NCBI GenBank assembly: GCA_023512835.1
Contig: CM042085.1
Location: 41,254,189-41,318,188, forward strand
Reading direction: 5' to 3'
DNA length: 64,000 nucleotides
DNA from: Taxillus chinensis
Lineage: Eukaryota; Streptophyta; Magnoliopsida; Santalales; Loranthaceae
The translations under genes were made by a program, and so were the position numbers. The number at the start of each line of letters is the position of its first letter. The stretch's first letter is position 1. A model generated the notes under the pieces. That model was given only the letters and a program-made list of their open reading frames with translations, ran no database searches and was not told the origin of the DNA. Shown one piece after another: positions 33,037 through 44,177 of the stretch.

Positions 33037-36000
33037 TGTCATCACCCGTTTTTGACTGGGCTCGTTGCTGGCTTTTGTGAAAGGACTCCATGCTAGTTCA
33101 TTCCGTTGATCCTAGAGTCATCCCTGCACAAGGCTCGCTCAAAAGATTAAAGAAAAGAAAAAACACAGAGTCACCACCAAACAAATTAAAGGTGTAATTG
33201 GGCACCTAGAAAAAGAAAGGGTCTATGGTTCCAGAAAATTAGGAAGAAAAACTCTTGCACCCCCACAACGCCCACAATTGGTACCTAGTCTTGATCTATG
33301 GGTGTTTGCTTGCTTTATTATTTATTCAAAAAAAAGTTTTTTTGTATTGTTAATTTTAAGAAAAAGAAAGATTTTAGGATCTAGGCCTTAAAACAACAAA
33401 AAAAGATTTTAATAAAATAAATAAAAGGGGACATTCTAATTTTAGAAAAAAGAATGTGGGATCTAGGCCCATGTGACATTATTGCGTTTTTCAGGAAAAC
33501 AAAAGGGAACTTTCTTTTTTTAGAAAACAAAATGAAAATAATTTGAATTCAAATGGAAATACTGCCACAATTAATATTGGCCCAGGCAGATTAGGATATG
33601 AACATCTAGGGCTCAATTCTCATAACCGCCCAGGCCTTGTTTAAATTTTCTAGAAAAGATTTAAGTTCTTGTATTTTTACATTTTATTATCTTTGAAAAT
33701 AATAAATGAAAAGAAAAATGTAAACTGTTTTTGTATTTTCGTTTTTTAAACTTTGAGAATTAATGAAAAAAAAATAGAGAAGTTTTTGGGTTTTATGCTT
33801 GAAAACAACAGAGAGAAAGAATTAAAAAAAATAGTTTAATAAATAAACAAAAGTAAAGCAGGAAACCTGGAGAAATTAAGATGAAGCGGACGTTGGTTCC
33901 TCTTTCCTCCTAATGATCCCTAAAAACACAATGATTAGTAAAATAAATCTCCCTCCTTGATTCGGTGTATTTCCTTCAGCCTTAGCTCTTTCCACCGAAA
34001 ATAAGAGATATTCGGGTGCTTTTCTCCTAAAATGAAGTGTTTCCACCTTTAGAAATTCTCAGAATTTTCTCTCTGATTTTCTCTCTCACAGTCCCGTCCA
34101 GCAAGCTCTCTTTTTCCTCTGATAAAAAACCTCTCTGATTTTTTTATCTCTAAGAAATGCAGCCAGAAATTCTCTCCCGGAATAACCTCTTATGATATTT
34201 CATCCTCTCCCTCCCTGCCTCTTGGGGCAGTCTATTTATAGGAATCCTCGGGGAGACAGCCTGTGCCTCGGCATTTATTGGATGCCTTATAGTCCCTATG
34301 AGTCAACTACATCGTTCCAATGAATTAATGACTTCGGAAATGGGATTCTCGGTTCCTAGCGATTTATAATAATTCACAGTTCTCGTGCTTTGAAAAAGGA
34401 GTCCCAATGCCTGAAAATAAATAAATCGTTTGAGATTATTTAATCCTCTATTGTACCTGGATGCCTTGGTGGGTAAGGGCTGAATACATTTCTGGATGTA
34501 TTGGAGCCGTTGGGAATTAATAGTTATGCAGTCCCCAGGGTCAACTGTGGTGTCCCAAGGAAAATGACATTTAATTATAGAGGTCTTCCGTCCCTATGCT
34601 CAAAAATGGAGTTCCGAGACATTTGAATTTAATATTCGGAGACTCCTCAATTCCCACACTTGAAAAGGGGGTTCTAAGACACTGGTGGCATTTAATGCAC
34701 TTAAAAAGAATTTTCTGGATTTTTCAGACTCTCGGTGCTTTGGAGTCACTCCTAGACTTATAGAGGAGCTATTTTGGAGTTTTTCCAAATTATTGACCAG
34801 GTTTGACCTCTGGATCTGGGCTTATTCCGGATCAGTGGCCTTATTCCCCATTAGTAGGTCCTTATTCCGCACTAATGAGCTTATTCCGCATTAATGGGCT
34901 CAGCTCGTATTTGACCAAGTTTGACCACCGGATTTGGGCTTAGTCCGCATCAACGGGCTTAGCCCGGATTTGACCAGGTTTGACCTTCGGATCTGGGCTT
35001 ATTCCGGATCAGTGACCTTATTCCACATCAGTGGGCTTAGCTCGGATTAGACCAAGTTTGACCACCAGATTTGGGCTTAGTCCGTATAGTAAGTCCTTAT
35101 TCCACATTAGTGGGCTTAGCTCGGATTTGACCAAGTTTGACCACCGAATTTGGGCTTAGTCCGCATGAGTAGGTCTTTATTCCGCATCAGTGGGCTTAGC
35201 TCGGATTTGACCAAGTTTGACCAACGTATTTGGGCTTAGTCCGAATTAACGCGCTTAGTCCGGATTTGACCAGGTTTGACCTTCGGATCTGGGCTTATTC
35301 CGGATCAGTGGGCTTAGCTCGGATTAGATCAAGTTTGACCACCAGATTTGGGCTTAGTCCGCATCAGTAAGTCCTTATTCCGCATCAGTGGGCTTAGCTC
35401 GGATTTGACCAAGTTTGACCAATGGATTTGGGCTTAGTCCGAATCAACGCGCTTAGTCCGGATTTGACCATGTTTGACCACCGGATTTGGGTTTCCCCAA
35501 AAATTTCCGTGTGTGGGCTTGGTCGCCACGTGGCACCTCTACTTGGGCCTCCCTTAGGCCTCTCTTGTTCTCACTTGCTGTGTAAGGAGAGTGTCTTTGT
35601 ATATATACTGGGCGAAGTAGAAGCAAAACTGGCAATGTGGGACAAACATGCATATAAAGAATCAAAATTCATGGAAAATTAACCGATTTATGGGGCAACT
35701 TCAAAAATTCATAACTTTCTTCACAGAGCTCGGATTAGGGCCAAATTGGTCTTGTTTTGCTCGAAATTCGGCTATCTGTATTCTAAAAGTGGAATCATTC
35801 CAAAAGGATCATCCATTTAGGAGAAAAATGGGAAATACCGCACAGAGGTATATGATAAAGTGAGCATTTTGCCCGTCCGATTCAAAAATTCATAGTTAAT
35901 TGCACAGAATTCAGATTACCCTAAAACCCATTGGAGATGATAAATAAAGATGTTATCTAACTAATGCAATTGACTTTATTCATATCCAATAATTATTGAG

Positions 36001-36384
36001 AAAGTTATTGGCAAAATAGTGCGCTACACACTGGTTGTCTCCCCCAAATTTGTACAAGGTTTGGTTGCCAACTTTGAAAAATCATAACTAATTGAATACA
36101 TCCCGGAATATTCTCAAACCAATTGGAAATGATAGATAAATATGTTATCTAATCAATGCAATTGACTTTGTTGGATTACGATGAGTATCGGGGAAGTTAT
36201 TAATAAAATAGCTTCTTGCCCACCGGTTGTCCAATTCAACTTGGTACTTTTGTCATAATCATTTCATTTCTCCTCGGAATCAAGTGTGGTCAAGTGCGTT
36301 GTTCTCCGAATGTCATCCTCTATAACTTAGTGGTCCTTTGCCAAGTATGGTTGCGATCTAACCCGGTCAAAATGGGGTGCAACA
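33037..36384 (-). repeat. 3' LTR of the Tat/Ogre-type element
   Basis: Minus strand starts TGTTGCACCCC at 36384 and ends GGGTGATGACA at 33037; 3348 bp. The start abuts a purine-rich tract (CAAAGAGGGGCAGC). Bases 34800-35480 hold an irregular tandem array. The rest is AT-rich with poly-purine stretches (33330-33850) and no coding sequence. Confidence 0.8.
34800..35480. repeat. Irregular tandem array in the Tat/Ogre LTR
   Basis: About eight diverged units combining GGCTTAGTCCGCATCAGT, TCCTTATTCCGCATCAGTG and GGATTTGACCAAGTTTGACC, roughly 60-100 bases apart. The TCCGCATC/TCCGGATC word also recurs in other LTR families of the window. Confidence 0.8.
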
Positions 36385-38262
36385 GCTGCCCCTCTTTGTA
36401 CATTATTTGAATACAAATGATGTACAAAGATAACCAAATACCCATTTTGAATGGTTAGATCTCCTTGGAGTTTGACATTGATGTGAGATTGATGCGACAT
36501 TTTTGGTTATGAGGGTGGCTTCTTGGGCCGAATAGCTTCTTGGGCTATGATATGACATCTTGCGTTGATTATGAGTGACATCTTGGGTCAATTAGCTTCT
36601 TGGGCTATGAGGGTGGCTTCTTGGGCCGAATAGCTTCTTGGGCTATGATATGACATCTTGGGTTGATTAGCTTCTTGGGCTATGAGTATGGCTTGTTGGG
36701 CTGAATAGCTTCTTGGGCTATGGTACGACATCTTGGGTCGAAAATGAGTGACATCTTGGGTCAATAGCTTCTTGGGCTATGAGGGTGGCTTCTTGGGCCG
36801 AATAGCTTCTTGGGCTATAAGGGTGGCTTCTTGGGCCAAATAGATTCTTGGGCTATGAGGGTGGCTTCTTGGGCCAAATAGCTTCTTGGGCCATGAGGGT
36901 GGCTTCTTGGGCCGAATAATAGCATCTCGGGTTCTAAAGGTAGCTTCTTGGGCCGAATATGACAACTTGGGTCGACCAACGTCTTGGGCTATAAGGATGG
37001 CTTCTTGGGCCAAATACGACATCTTGGGTCAAATGATAGTGAGATAGCATCTTGGGCTATGGATAGGTGACTTTATCATGGCTCCCTCTACGAGTTCACT
37101 CTAAGAGATCGCTCTACGAGATTACCACTCAAGAGTCATGCTTGGGCTTACGATCTAGGTCTGCCGGGTTTTGTTCTTTGATTTTGAAAGGGAATTCTGT
37201 TTGTCGAGGGTGAGTCCTCATCTGTCTTTGAAGCTTAACTGTTGGTAGATCATGAGATGAATCCTCATGCCATTCTGATATACGGATAATCCTGTGAGTA
37301 AGAAGAACAAACATGCTAGGATGTATGCTAATGATGCATGAAGATGCATGAATATACGTGACTTTATGATTAAGTTTGTAAATCCTTCTCCTCCGCCGGG
37401 AAAAAGGCCAGTGGATGACTTGTGCTTTTTGTTCTCTCTTTGCTCCAAGAGATCGGGGCTCCATGCTGATATCCCCATGCATAGAATGTTCAAGAAAACT
37501 CTGCTTGGGGAATTTTTTTTATTTTTATTTTTATTTTTTTAAAAAAAAGAATTTTGAAAAATGACAAAGAATTTTAAGAAAACTACATCATCATACACAA
37601 CATGACTCACGCATTATCATAAGAGTTTAACAAGTCTTCCTTTTATAAAACAGAATGACAGGTTTTTAAGATATTGGTCTTCAAAGTTGATCAAGGTATG
37701 CTCAAGACTTGACCAATCCTTCTGTTCGCAGGCTGGCCTTTGATGTGGAGTAACTGATCCGTCCCTCTGAGGTGCTTGAGATTTTATCAGACTGCTTTAG
37801 GTGACTTTGGATCCTGTCCCTTTGTTTGGCTTTGTATTTTACCCTTAGTGCCCTTTCGGGTTTTTACTAAGTCCACCTTTAATTCTTCTCTCTTTTCATA
37901 GAGCTTTGTATTTTACCCCTAGTGCCCTTTCGGGTTTTCACCAAGTCCGCTCTTTAGTTTTGACTTTCTCTTCTTTGTGCCAAAATGAGATTTTGTAGCC
38001 ATTTATATGAAGGAGGGGATGAGTGTGAGATTTAGACTCACTCGGGTAAGCTGGTTTTGATTTAGCGAAAATGGCGGACGACCGTTTGGAATTCTTTTGC
38101 AAGATGAGAAGGCCTTTGTTTTTTGCCCTTTGGTGCTTTCCTTTTTTGCTTTTACTCAGGGAAAGGCTCCCTAAATGGTAAATAAGGATAAAAAGTTCAA
38201 GAACATGGAGAATTCTTTCAATAAATGGCAATTTCAAATCCACTTTGGTACAAGAACAGAAA
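36385..38262 (-). other. 3' untranslated region of the Tat/Ogre-type element
   Basis: No credible gene. 36450-37080 is a tandem array of TAGCTTCTTGGGCTATGA and GGTGGCTTCTTGGGCCGAA units of about 38 bp. Beyond, TAGTGCCCTTTCGGGTTTT occurs twice (37848 and 37918), and poly-T/A tracts lie at 37508-37550. It sits between the integrase stop and the 3' LTR. Confidence 0.7.
36450..37080. repeat. About 38-bp tandem repeats, 3' UTR of Tat/Ogre-type element
   Basis: More than 20 occurrences of CTTCTTGGGC, CATCTTGGGT or close variants in 630 bases, spaced about 19-40 bases apart. Tandem repeats just upstream of the 3' LTR are known in Ogre elements. Confidence 0.8.
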
Positions 38263-41200
38263 TTAAACATAAAATTTCTTTACAGCATCACTGTTTACAG
38301 GGTTCGAGAGTTCATCTCCATCCATTTTGGTGAGGACAAGTGCACCACCCGAGAATGTTCTTTTTACAACATATGGCCCCTCATAGTTTGGAGTCCATTT
38401 GCCTCTATGATCATGTTGTATTGGTAGTATCTTTTTCAGGACAAGGTCTCCTTCTCGAAATGCCCTCGGTCGCACCTTTTTGTTGAAGCTAGCCATCATT
38501 CTCTTTTGATAAAGCTGACCTCGGCAAACTACTGTGAATCGCTTTCCTTCAATCAGGTTTAGTTGTTTGAAACGGTTTCTGACCCATTCGGCTTCGTCCA
38601 ACTTGGTGTCCATGAGTACCCTCAGTGATGGAATCTCCACTTCAACTGGTAAAACAGCCTCCATGCCATAAATTAAGGAAAATGGCGTTGCCCCAGTTGA
38701 AGTCTGGATTGTGGTTCTGTAGGCATGTAGTGCATATGGGAGTTTCTCGCTCCAATCTTTGTACGTCTCAGTCATTTTTCGGATAATGTTCTTGATATTC
38801 TTGTTTGCCACTTCTACTGCTCCGTTCATTTGAGGACGGTAAGGTGTAGAGTTGCAATGTCGGATCTTGAACTGTTCGCACAAATTATCCATCATCCGAC
38901 TATTCAGATTGGCAGCATTATCTGTTATGATGTGCTCCCGAAGCCCATAGCGGCACACGATGTTGTTGCAGACAAACTTAGTGATTACTGACTGCGTGAC
39001 TTGGACGTAGGAGGCTGCTTCGACCCACTTAGTGAAATAGTCGATGGCTACAAGAATGAATCTGTGTCCATTAGAGGCTTTTGGGAATATGGGCCCAATG
39101 ACATCCATGCCCCATAATGCAAATGGCCACGGAGATGTAAGCACGTGTAGCTTAGATGGGGGTGCTTGAATGCGATCCCCATAAATCTGGCATTTAAGAC
39201 ATTTACGTACATGCTCGATGCAGTCCTTTTCCATAGTAACCCAATAGTAGCCCATCCTCATGATCTGCCTAGTTAGTGTATGCCTATTTGCGTGAGATCC
39301 GTAGTCGCCATTGTGAACCTCATTGGTGACCCGAGCTGCTTCATCTTTGTTTAAGCATTGCAGTAAAACTTGGTTATGGTTGCGTCTGTATAGAATTGAA
39401 CCGTCGAGGAAGTAATTGATGCTTGCTTGTCGGATGTTTCTTTTTTCTGCTTCTGAGGCCCCTACCGGATATGAGTCTTGGGGACAGTCTTGTTTGATAT
39501 CTTGATACCAAGGCTTGTTGTCGGTGTCAACATTGGTTACCATGTTGTAAATGGGTTCCTTGTTCAGATTGATGTCAAAGCATGGTATTTCGAAGCATGT
39601 GTCCAATCGAAGGAGGGAGGCTAGAGTCACTAAAGCATCGGGAATTCGATTATGCTCTCTTGACATGTGTTCAAATGTAATTTCATCAAATAGGTTAGCC
39701 ATTTCACAAATCATTTGTCAGTAAGGAATCAACTTGTGATTTTGAGTTTCCCATTCCTTTCTAACTTGATAAATGACTAGAGCTTAATCCCCGAACACTT
39801 GTAATTTTCTGATTCCTTTACTCAATGCCTCTTGGAGGCCCATTACACAAGCTTCATATTCTGCTATATTATTTGTGCAAGGGAATGTCAACTTGGCGGC
39901 CATCGGAAAATGTATGCCGGATGGGGAAATTAGGACTGCCCCAATGCCATGACCAGATAAGCTTGATGCTCCATCAAACCATAGGGTCCATGTGTCAGAC
40001 TCTTCATTTTCTTGGATGGTATTGATGAATTCGTCTGGAAAATCAGAGATCGCTGGCTCATACTCTTCCAAGGCTCGATTCGCTAGATAATCAACTATGA
40101 CACTTCCTTTTATGACCTTTTGAGGCACATAGACAATGTCATATTCTGCTAAGAGTAGCTGCCACTTAGCAATTCTTCCCGTCATGGATGGCTTTTCCAA
40201 TAGGTATTTGAGTGGGTCATGTCTAGAGATGAGCCATGTGGTATGGTAGAGTGTATACTGCCTTAATCTTCGTGTTGTCTAAGCAAGGGCACAACAAGTC
40301 TTTTCTAGAGGAGTGTACTTTTCCTCACAAGGTGTAAACTTCTTGCTCAGATAGTAAATAATTTGCTCTTTCTTCCCTGAGGCATCATGTTGTCCTAGTA
40401 CACAACCCATCAAGGTGTCTCGGCCTGTTAAGTACAGAATCAGAGGTTGACCGGATACTAGGGGAACCAAAATTGGAGTGTTCGTCAAATACTACTTAAT
40501 TGTGTCAAAGGCCTCCTGACATTCATTGTTCCATACCTCGGGACTATTCTTAAGTAGCACCTTGAAGACGGGTTCACAGGTCATAGTGAGTTGTGAAATG
40601 AATCGAGCGATGTAGTTTAGTCTTCCGAGGAATCCTCTAACTTCCTTGATAGTTTTTGGCACGGGCATATCCTGGATGGCTCGGACTTTATCGGGATCAA
40701 TCTCAATTCCCCGTTGACTGACGATGAATCCTAATAGCTTGCCTGATGTAGCCCCAAAAGTACATTTGGCTGGATTTAACTTCAAATGGTATTTTCGTAG
40801 TTTGTCAAAGAGCTTACGTAACACTTCCACATGGTCCTTGTCTCCTTTCGACTTGGCGATCATATCATCGACATAGACCTCTACTTCTTTGTGCATCATG
40901 TCATGGAATAGTGTTATCATGGCTCTTTGATAAGTTGCCCCGGGATTTTTGAGTCTGAAAGGCATGATATTGTAGCAAAATGTGCCCCATATAGTGATGA
41001 ATGTAGTATTTTCCTTGTGTTCAGGATCCATCCGAATTTGATTATAGCCAAAGAACCCATCCATGAAGGAAAAGATAGTATGTCTTGCAGTGTTGTCTAC
41101 CAAAGTGTCAATGTGAGGTAATGGGAAGTTATCTTTAGGACTAGCCCTATTGAGGTCGCGATAGTCTACACACATACGGACCTTCCCCCCTTTCTTTGGA

Positions 41201-41284
41201 ACTGGTACGATATTGGCTACCCATTCTGGATAGTGGGCCACACTAAGGAACCCTGCATCCCATTGCTTTTTGACTTCTTCCTTG
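38263..41284 (-). pseudogene. pol: Tat/Ogre-type pol: RT (most), RNase H, integrase, with in-frame stops
   Basis: A single minus-strand frame with stops at 40492, 40279, 39784 and about 39717. RT: WVANIVPVPKKGGKVRMCVD, FMDGFFGYNQIRM and VYVDDMIAKS (the YVDD active site), then the RT thumb and connection (to about 40290). RNase H near 40000-39780 with FDGASS and NIAEYEAC. Integrase from about 39400: HHCC-type zinc binding (HANRHTL, CLKCQ), DDE core (MDVIGPIF, TDNAANLN, NGAVEVANKN), ending VKKFYV at 38266. It is cut at 41285-41289 (ATCTT) by the Sirevirus; the missing RT start lies at 54091-54521. Likely immobile. Confidence 0.9.
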
Positions 41285-41289
41285 ATCTT

Positions 41290-42594
41290 TGATGGTCCCT
41301 TGGAGCCTAGAGGGGGGGTGAATAGGCTCTTATCGAAACTCTTTTCTTTCTCTTAAGACACAAACACTTATCTAGTTAAGTGATAGAATCACTGCGGAAG
41401 ATAACCAGATAGTGGAAGTATTTTATTTTATTATCACAAGATAAATACAACAAAATAGAAGCAAGACTCTCTTACACTCTGTTTACAAATGAACTCACAC
41501 ACTAGCCAAATTCTATCTCCAAAAATGAAAACGCTTGTGCATACACAGAATTAGTCTTTTCTTAACAAATGCACATGCGCTCACTTTTACATCAATGTAC
41601 AAGTATGAATATTTATACAAAACATTCCTAAGAGACAACCTTGGAACTTGTAGTTCCGGAATGCGTTCAGCACTAACTATCCCTCGGTAATCTCTCTGCC
41701 TTGACTGTTGCGGTTTGTGGAGCTCAAGATCTTGGGTTTGAAGAGTATAAGTGCGTTTGTGAGTTCCCAAATACAATTAAGGTTGTGTCCACATATCCGG
41801 ATGATCCACGTGTAAGATTCTTTAGGTTCTCAATAAATTTGTCTTACATCGGGACGCCACGAGCTGATAACTTTAAATGCGGTTGAGTTGAAGCAGTATC
41901 TTCTTGGTCCGGTGTAATTTTCCTTACTCCGTAGCTAATGAAGCTCGAAACCTTACTCCGTGTCAGTGATTGCTTACTCCGTATCTATTTGGTACTGGAA
42001 TCCTTAGTCCGTGTCAGCGCTTCCTTACTCCGCGTGTAAGTTCCTTACTCCGTATGTAAATTCCTTACTCCGTATGTAAGTTCCTTACTCTGGGCGAGTC
42101 TTGAAAAGTTGGATGACTTATTCCGTATCAGTGCTTCCTTACTCCGTATGTAAGTTCCTTACTCCGTATGTAAATTCCTTACTCCGTATGTAAGTTCCTT
42201 ACTCCGTATGTAAATTCCTTACTCCGTATGTAAGTTCCTTACTCCGTATGTAAATTCCTTACTCCGTATGTAAGTTGTCCGGATTCCTTACTCCGCATCT
42301 AATTTCCTTACTCCGTGTCTAATAAGACTCGGGTCCTTATTCCGCATTTGTACTTAGTCCGCATGAATGTCCCTTATTCCGTATGTATTGGTGACTTGGT
42401 TATTTACCAAGTGTTTGACGACACTCACTCTTGTCCGGATCAGGATTATGTATCCTGTCCTTAGCTTTGCTCTCACGAGTATATTTCCGGATTAATAACA
42501 TATATTCTGCAACGATCAAATAAACACAAGAGATCTCAGATCAAATTATATAAGGCTTTATCAGCATTATCCAAATTCTGGGTTTGATCCAACA
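41290..42594 (-). repeat. 3' LTR (family B) of the minus-strand Sirevirus
   Basis: Minus strand TGTTGGATCA at 42594 to GGGACCATCA at 41290. TATA box (complement ATATTTATA) at 41609-41617. 41930-42385 is an array of TTCCTTACTCCGTATGTAA units, at least 12 copies, several alternating AAG and AAA at the junction. Confidence 0.9.
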
Positions 42595-42737
42595 ATCTCC
42601 CCCAATTGTGGATATGCCCAAACCCTTTGTAATCTGATCTGGTAAGCAGTGCAAAAAGATAACATACAGAATATACATCACAACCAATTTCATTTAACAG
42701 CAACTAAGTACAATTCAGCCTTAATACAAGATTTTCG
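42595..42737 (-). promoter_or_regulatory. Polypurine tract and 3' UTR of the minus-strand Sirevirus
   Basis: Minus strand AATTGGGGGAGAT abuts the 3' LTR start. It lies about 140 bases after the Ulp1-like stop codon. Confidence 0.8.
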
Positions 42738-43286
42738 CTAAAGAACATAAGGCTTACTATACTTGAAGATCATAGTTGCTGCTTTCTCTCTAAGCTCCAT
42801 TGACTGCTTCATCGTAAAGGTGGTGTGTTGGCTCCAATATTTGTCCACAGTTAAGAATGACTTGATGAAGTGACAGACAAAGGCTCCGCAGCTATCTCCA
42901 TCCGGCTGTTGCGGCACTTGCTTTTTGCCTCGGAATGTCGCCTTGAGTTTCTCAGTCGGACGCAAGGGTGTGATGCCCAACTCTTCATATAATCCAGCTT
43001 TCTTCACAACTTTCGGCTGAGAGACACGAGGTTCCCATTGATTCTTTCTAACAAAGTGCTCCACAATCTGATGAGAATCAATGAAAATCATTTGCTTGGA
43101 CTGAATCATGAAGACAGCCATCATGAAGTGTGGCGACATGATCCGGTACGGAATGAGGATAGTTGAGAGAGTTTTCCATGGCTTGCTATCCTCAGCAGTT
43201 CCGTCGATGAAGGACTGAATTAGATCCACACTGGGAAGATAGCCTTCATTCCAACACGGCAGAACGTCAAACAAGTGCCCATCCTT
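42738..43286 (-). CDS. Ulp1-like (C48) cysteine protease domain, end of the fusion gene
   Basis: About 180 codons in the same frame as the linker region upstream, from which a TAA at 43287-43289 separates it; there is no good ATG of its own. Catalytic set in the right order and spacing: His in MSPHFMMAVF (about residue 49), Asp in MIFIDSHQ (66), Gln in QVPQQPDGD and Cys in DSCGAFVCHF (129). C48 proteases process or remove SUMO-like modifiers, mostly in the nucleus. A role in cutting the element's own polyprotein or in removing SUMO from silencing factors is only a guess. Best preserved of the three protease genes here. The TAA may be a recent mutation or a read-through stop. Confidence 0.75.
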   Translation of the reverse strand, partial: KDGHLFDVLPCWNEGYLPSVDLIQSFIDGTAEDSKPWKTLSTILIPYRIMSPHFMMAVFMIQSKQMIFIDSHQIVEHFVRKNQWEPRVSQPKVVKKAGLYEELGITPLRPTEKLKATFRGKKQVPQQPDGDSCGAFVCHFIKSFLTVDKYWSQHTTFTMKQSMELREKAATMIFKYSKPYVL

Positions 43287-44177
43287 TTAGAGAGATGGAA
43301 ACAACCTCATCTCCATTTTAGCAGCTCTCGAGAAGTTGTCAATGTCTTCTGTAGTAAAGAGTCCTTTCAATGAACAAAGAGTCTGAATGTCGGCCGGGGA
43401 GAAAGAGTACATTTCAGAAAGACATCTTCTCTCAGCAGAAGACACAGCATAGGATTTCATTGCCTTGCGTAAGCTTCCATCCGCATCAGAAGGGTCAAAC
43501 TCCGCATATGATGGGAGGAAGGTATCAGCTGCGGATGAGGAGGATGGAGGAGGAGCTGGAGCTGTAGTAGAGGAGCTTGGTTGAGAGAAGTGGCTTCGTT
43601 TGGGAATTTGAACTCCCTGAAGCACTGAAGTGGCAGGCCGCTTCTTAGTCCAAGTAGATGGTTGTGGGGCAGAAGGAATAGACGGATCAGATGACACTCT
43701 CTCCCCCGGTTTGGCAGATCGCCGGGAAGCAACAGGAGGACGAGCCATCGTGTGCGCCAGATCCGCGAAGGAGGTAGACAATGAATGGACGGATGAGGCG
43801 ACAAGATCCATTTTCTGCTCCATGGAAGTGGAGGAGTCAGTGAGAGCGTAGAGGAGTTGGGCGCCGAGGGCATCAACTTTGGCAACGATGGCGGAAATTT
43901 GGGCGCTTTGAGCTTGAGCGTGTCGGTCCAGCTGGGCGGAAAGCACAACGTCGAAGTGGACCGTGCCAAAAGAGGCACGCCCAAGGACCAACTCCGGAGC
44001 TTTGGAGGACTCCCCCGCATGAACAGGAGCAGGAGTGTGTTGGGCAGAGGAGTCCGCAGGAGTATCAGCAGCAGCAGGAGCATCCGGAGCATCAGAGGCA
44101 TCCGGAGCATCGGAGGCATCCGGAGCATTGGAGGCATCCGGAGCAATGGACCCGCTTTGACCGGATAAGTCAACCAT
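43287..44177 (-). CDS. Linker region of the fusion gene (repeat-rich, predicted disordered)
   Basis: 296 codons starting MVDLSGQSG. An Ala-Pro-Asp-Ala-Ser repeat near the N terminus (44040-44160), a hydrophobic heptad-like stretch around residues 80-140, then Pro/Ser-rich tail. The start overlaps the stop of the upstream frame by 8 bases (ATGGTTGA at 44170-44177). In the + strand relative the equivalent parts lie in one frame, so this was probably one protein with the upstream and downstream segments. No enzymatic motif seen. Confidence 0.6.
   Translation of the reverse strand: MVDLSGQSGSIAPDASNAPDASDAPDASDAPDAPAAADTPADSSAQHTPAPVHAGESSKAPELVLGRASFGTVHFDVVLSAQLDRHAQAQSAQISAIVAKVDALGAQLLYALTDSSTSMEQKMDLVASSVHSLSTSFADLAHTMARPPVASRRSAKPGERVSSDPSIPSAPQPSTWTKKRPATSVLQGVQIPKRSHFSQPSSSTTAPAPPPSSSSAADTFLPSYAEFDPSDADGSLRKAMKSYAVSSAERRCLSEMYSFSPADIQTLCSLKGLFTTEDIDNFSRAAKMEMRLFPSL

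Noticed and set aside
37938..38270. 110-codon minus-strand open frame after the integrase
   Set aside because: No similarity or motif, in the AT-rich 3' UTR of the Tat/Ogre element, partly overlapping the integrase end.
42000..42300. Regular short repeats resembling a CRISPR array
   Set aside because: Units are about 19 bp, contiguous without unique spacers, and lie inside an LTR of a plant retrotransposon.
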